From Paracoccaceae bacterium (GTDB lineage Bacteria > Pseudomonadota > Alphaproteobacteria > Rhodobacterales > Rhodobacteraceae): a stretch of DNA of 7,316 bases. Location: assembly GCA_003564655.1 (NCBI GenBank), contig PXES01000240.1, positions 1-7,316 on the forward strand. The letters are read 5' to 3'. Positions within the stretch are counted from its first letter, which is position 1. Each line of letters starts with the position of its first letter. Under the pieces are notes generated by a model. It was not told the DNA's origin and did not search any database. It saw nothing but the letters and a program-made list of their open reading frames with translations. Positions 4,609 through 7,316 of this stretch are shown in pieces. Made by a program: the position numbers and the translations under genes.

Positions 4609-7316
4609 TCAATGTGCCTCGGCCCAGCTGGCGCCGACACCGGCATCGACCACCAGCGGCACGTCGAGATGCAGCACCGGATCCGCCGCGCCCTCCATCA
4701 CGTCGCGCACCCGTTCGATGGTCGTGTCAACCGCATCCTCTGCCACCTCGAAGACCAGCTCGTCATGCACCTGCAAGAGCATCCGCGCGGGCAGATCGGC
4801 AATCGCGGCCGGCCCCCGCACCATGGCGCGGCGGATGATGTCGGCCGCCGTGCCCTGGATCGGCGCGTTGATCGCCGCGCGCCGGGCAAACCCCGCCGCC
4901 GGTCCCTTGGCGTTGATCTCGGGTGTATGAATGCGCCGCCCGAACAGCGTCTCGACCCGGCCTTCCTTTTTCGCGTAGGCGATCGTGTCATCCATATAGG
5001 CACGGATGCCTGGGAAACGCTCGAAATAGGTGTCGATGAAAGCCTGCGCCTCGGCGCGCGGAATACGCAGGTTGCGCGCGAGGCCAAAGCCCGAGATCCC
5101 GTAGATCACGCCGAAATTGATTGCCTTTGCCTGCCTGCGCACCTCGGGCGTCATTTCGTCCAGCGGCACGCCGAACATTTGTGACGCGGTCATGGCGTGG
5201 ATGTCCTGGCCCTCGCGGAACGCCGCCTTCAGGCTATCGATCCCGGCGATATGGGCGAGGATGCGCAATTCGATCTGGCTGTAGTCTAGCGCGACCAGCC
5301 TGTGCCCTTCGGCCGCGACAAAGGCCGTTCGGATGCGGCGGCCTTCCTCGCTGCGGATGGGGATGTTCTGCAGGTTCGGATCGGTGGAAGAGAGCCGCCC
5401 CGTCACCGCCCCGGTGATGACGTAGGAGGTGTGCACGCGCCCCGTCTCGGGGTGGATGTGGTCCTGCAGCGCATCCGTATAGGTGGATTTCAGCTTGGAG
5501 AGCTGCCGCCAGTCGAGCACGCGGGCGGGCAGGTCATGCCCTTCGGCGGCGAGATCTTCCAGCACATCGGCGCCCGTCGCATAGGCGCCGGTCTTGCCCT
5601 TCTTGCCACCCTCCAGCGCCATCTTGTCGAACAGGATCTCGCCCAGTTGCTTGGGCGAGCCCACGTTGAACCGCTCGCCCGCAAGCTCGTGGATCTCGGC
5701 CTCGAGCCCCGCCATCTTCTGCGCAAAGGCGTTCGACATGCGCGAGAGCGCGTCGCGATCCACCTTGATGCCGGTCATCTCCATCTCGGCCAGCACCGGG
5801 ACCAGCGGGCGCTCCAGCGTCTCGTATACCCGCGTCACCTGTGCGGCGTGCAGGCGGGGGCGGAACATCTGCCACAGCCGCAGCGTGATATCGGCATCCT
5901 CGGCGGCGTAGGGGGTGGCGTCCGCGATGGGCACGCGGTCGAAGGTGATCGCGGATTTGCCCGAGCCCAGCAGCGACTTGATGGGGATCGGCTGGTGGTT
6001 GAGGTAGCGATCCGACAGCTGGTCCATGCCGTGCCCGTGCAGGCCGCCATGCAGCGCATAGGACATCAGCATCGTGTCGTCGATGGGCGCGATCGCGATC
6101 CCGTGGCGGGCGAGGATCTTGGCGTCGTATTTCATGTTTTGCCCGATCTTGAGGATCGCCGGGTCCTCGAGCACGGGCTTGAGCGCCGCCAGGACATCAT
6201 CCATCGCCAGTTGATCGGGCAGCAGTGCGGCATCGTCGAACAGCCCCTCACCGGCGCTGCGATGCGCGAGTGGGATATAGGCCGCGTGCCCGGGGCGGAT
6301 GCAAAGCGAGATCCCGACAAGTTCCGCGCGCATCTCGTCCAGCGCCGTGGTCTCGGTGTCGATGGCGACATGGCCGATCTCGTGGATCTCGGCGATCCAG
6401 GCGCGCAGCGTGTCCATGTCGCGGATGCAGGCATAATCGCCCGCGTCCATTGCCGGGGCTTCGGGCGCGGCGGGGGTCGGGGCAGGGGTGTCGGTGGCGG
6501 CAGGCGGGGTGGTGCCGAAATGTTCGGCCACGCGGCGGGTCAGCGTGCGGAATTCCATCTGGTTGAGGAACCCCAGCAGTGCCTCGGCCTCCGGCGCGCG
6601 GACCTCCAGATCGGCCAGAGTGAAATCGAGCGGCGTCTGGTCGTCCAGCAGCACCAGCCGTTTGGAGATGCGGATCTGTTCGGCATTGTCGATCAGCGCG
6701 GCGCGGCGCTTGGGTTGCTTGATCTCTTCCGCGCGGTCCAGCAGGGACTCCAGATCGCCATATTCGTTGATCAGCAGCGCTGCCGTCTTGACCCCGATGC
6801 CGGGCGCGCCGGGCACATTGTCGACCGAATCGCCCGCCAGCGCCTGCACATCGACCACCCGGTCGGGCGCGACGCCGAATTTCTCGGCCACCTCATCGAC
6901 GCCGATGCGCTTGTTCTTCATCGCATCCAGCATCTCTACCCCGTCACCGACAAGCTGCATCAGATCCTTGTCGGACGAGATGATTGTCACCCGCCCGCCT
7001 GCCTCGCGCGCCTGCCGGGCCAGCGTGGCGATGATGTCATCGGCCTCAAAGTCCTCGATCTCGATGGTGGCGAGGTTGAAGGCGCGCGAGGCATCGCGGG
7101 TCAGCGGGAATTGCGGGCGCAGATCCTCGGGCGGCTCGGGGCGGTTGGCCTTGTAGTCTGGGTAGATCTCGTTGCGGAAGGTTTTGGAGGAATAGTCGAA
7201 GATCACTGCGGCATGGGTGGGCGCGTCGGCACTTGCATCATTCTCGCCGATATAGCGCCACAGCATGTTGCAGAATCCCGCCACGGCCCCCACAGGCAGC
7301 CCGTCGGATTTGCGCG
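4609..7316 (-). CDS. polA: DNA polymerase I with all three enzymatic domains, 5' partial
   Basis: DNA polymerase I fills gaps in excision repair and removes RNA primers during lagging-strand maturation. The frame is open to the right edge (first full codon 7314-7312). Residues RKSDGLPVGAV before the GTG at 7293 match the family, so that GTG is internal and only the first few dozen residues are missing; 901 are visible. The 5' nuclease domain shows YKANRP near 7145-7160, FEADDIIATL near 7023-7052, SSDKDLMQLV and GDSVDNVPG. A Pro/Ala/Thr linker lies near 6436-6510. The 3'-5' exonuclease keeps DTE (6352-6360), the QNMKYD motif near 6124-6141 and YAAEDAD (5890-5910), so proofreading looks active. 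The polymerase domain has motif A DYSQIE (5269-5286), motif B RRQAKAINFGVIYG (5098-5139) and motif C HDE (4759-4767), and the protein ends GASWAEAH. It is convergent with the photolyase-like gene; its promoter is outside the window. Confidence 0.98.
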   Translation of the reverse strand, partial: RKSDGLPVGAVAGFCNMLWRYIGENDASADAPTHAAVIFDYSSKTFRNEIYPDYKANRPEPPEDLRPQFPLTRDASRAFNLATIEIEDFEADDIIATLARQAREAGGRVTIISSDKDLMQLVGDGVEMLDAMKNKRIGVDEVAEKFGVAPDRVVDVQALAGDSVDNVPGAPGIGVKTAALLINEYGDLESLLDRAEEIKQPKRRAALIDNAEQIRISKRLVLLDDQTPLDFTLADLEVRAPEAEALLGFLNQMEFRTLTRRVAEHFGTTPPAATDTPAPTPAAPEAPAMDAGDYACIRDMDTLRAWIAEIHEIGHVAIDTETTALDEMRAELVGISLCIRPGHAAYIPLAHRSAGEGLFDDAALLPDQLAMDDVLAALKPVLEDPAILKIGQNMKYDAKILARHGIAIAPIDDTMLMSYALHGGLHGHGMDQLSDRYLNHQPIPIKSLLGSGKSAITFDRVPIADATPYAAEDADITLRLWQMFRPRLHAAQVTRVYETLERPLVPVLAEMEMTGIKVDRDALSRMSNAFAQKMAGLEAEIHELAGERFNVGSPKQLGEILFDKMALEGGKKGKTGAYATGADVLEDLAAEGHDLPARVLDWRQLSKLKSTYTDALQDHIHPETGRVHTSYVITGAVTGRLSSTDPNLQNIPIRSEEGRRIRTAFVAAEGHRLVALDYSQIELRILAHIAGIDSLKAAFREGQDIHAMTASQMFGVPLDEMTPEVRRQAKAINFGVIYGISGFGLARNLRIPRAEAQAFIDTYFERFPGIRAYMDDTIAYAKKEGRVETLFGRRIHTPEINAKGPAAGFARRAAINAPIQGTAADIIRRAMVRGPAAIADLPARMLLQVHDELVFEVAEDAVDTTIERVRDVMEGAADPVLHLDVPLVVDAGVGASWAEAH

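Noticed and set aside
3796..5184. Long plus-strand open frame running from the photolyase-like gene through the gap into polA
   Set aside because: It crosses the repeat region and overlaps two real genes; its translation is low-complexity Gly/Ala/Arg and does not match a protein family.
7291..7293. GTG as the start of polA
   Set aside because: The codons further upstream to 7314 encode residues that match the PolA N-terminus, so the gene begins outside the window.

Overview
The window is a high-GC stretch of a bacterial chromosome, most likely from an alphaproteobacterium of the Rhodobacteraceae/roseobacter type. This rests on the codon bias, on a MutL that carries its own endonuclease motif (typical of bacteria without MutH), and on the character of the M16 peptidase. 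The genus cannot be named from the sequence alone.

Layout. 1-1279 (+): 3' part of a secreted M16 peptidase-like protein that lacks the HxxEH zinc site; its start lies left of the window. 1283-1318: a 39-base gap holding a good sigma-70-like promoter placed so that the mutL message would be leaderless. 1319-3115 (+): complete mutL. 3116-3178: short gap with a clear Shine-Dalgarno sequence. 3179-4396 (+): photolyase/cryptochrome-like protein whose FAD domain is at the N-terminus and whose C-terminal part resembles the photolyase alpha/beta domain, which is the reverse of the normal order. 4397-4608: non-coding gap between convergent genes, filled with inverted repeats. Two 52-base units lie in opposite orientation, each a hairpin with a G-quadruplex/C-rich motif in its loop. 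4609-7316 (-): polA, nearly complete, with its first few dozen residues right of the window.

How the parts fit. Three of the four genes act on DNA damage or replication errors: MutL directs and probably performs nicking in mismatch repair, the photolyase-like flavoprotein probably acts in light-dependent repair or light sensing, and PolA fills gaps and removes RNA primers. The M16 protein is a periplasmic protein probably working with a catalytic M16 partner encoded just upstream. The most unusual items are the apparently permuted photolyase-like protein and the symmetric quadruplex-bearing inverted repeat between it and polA.
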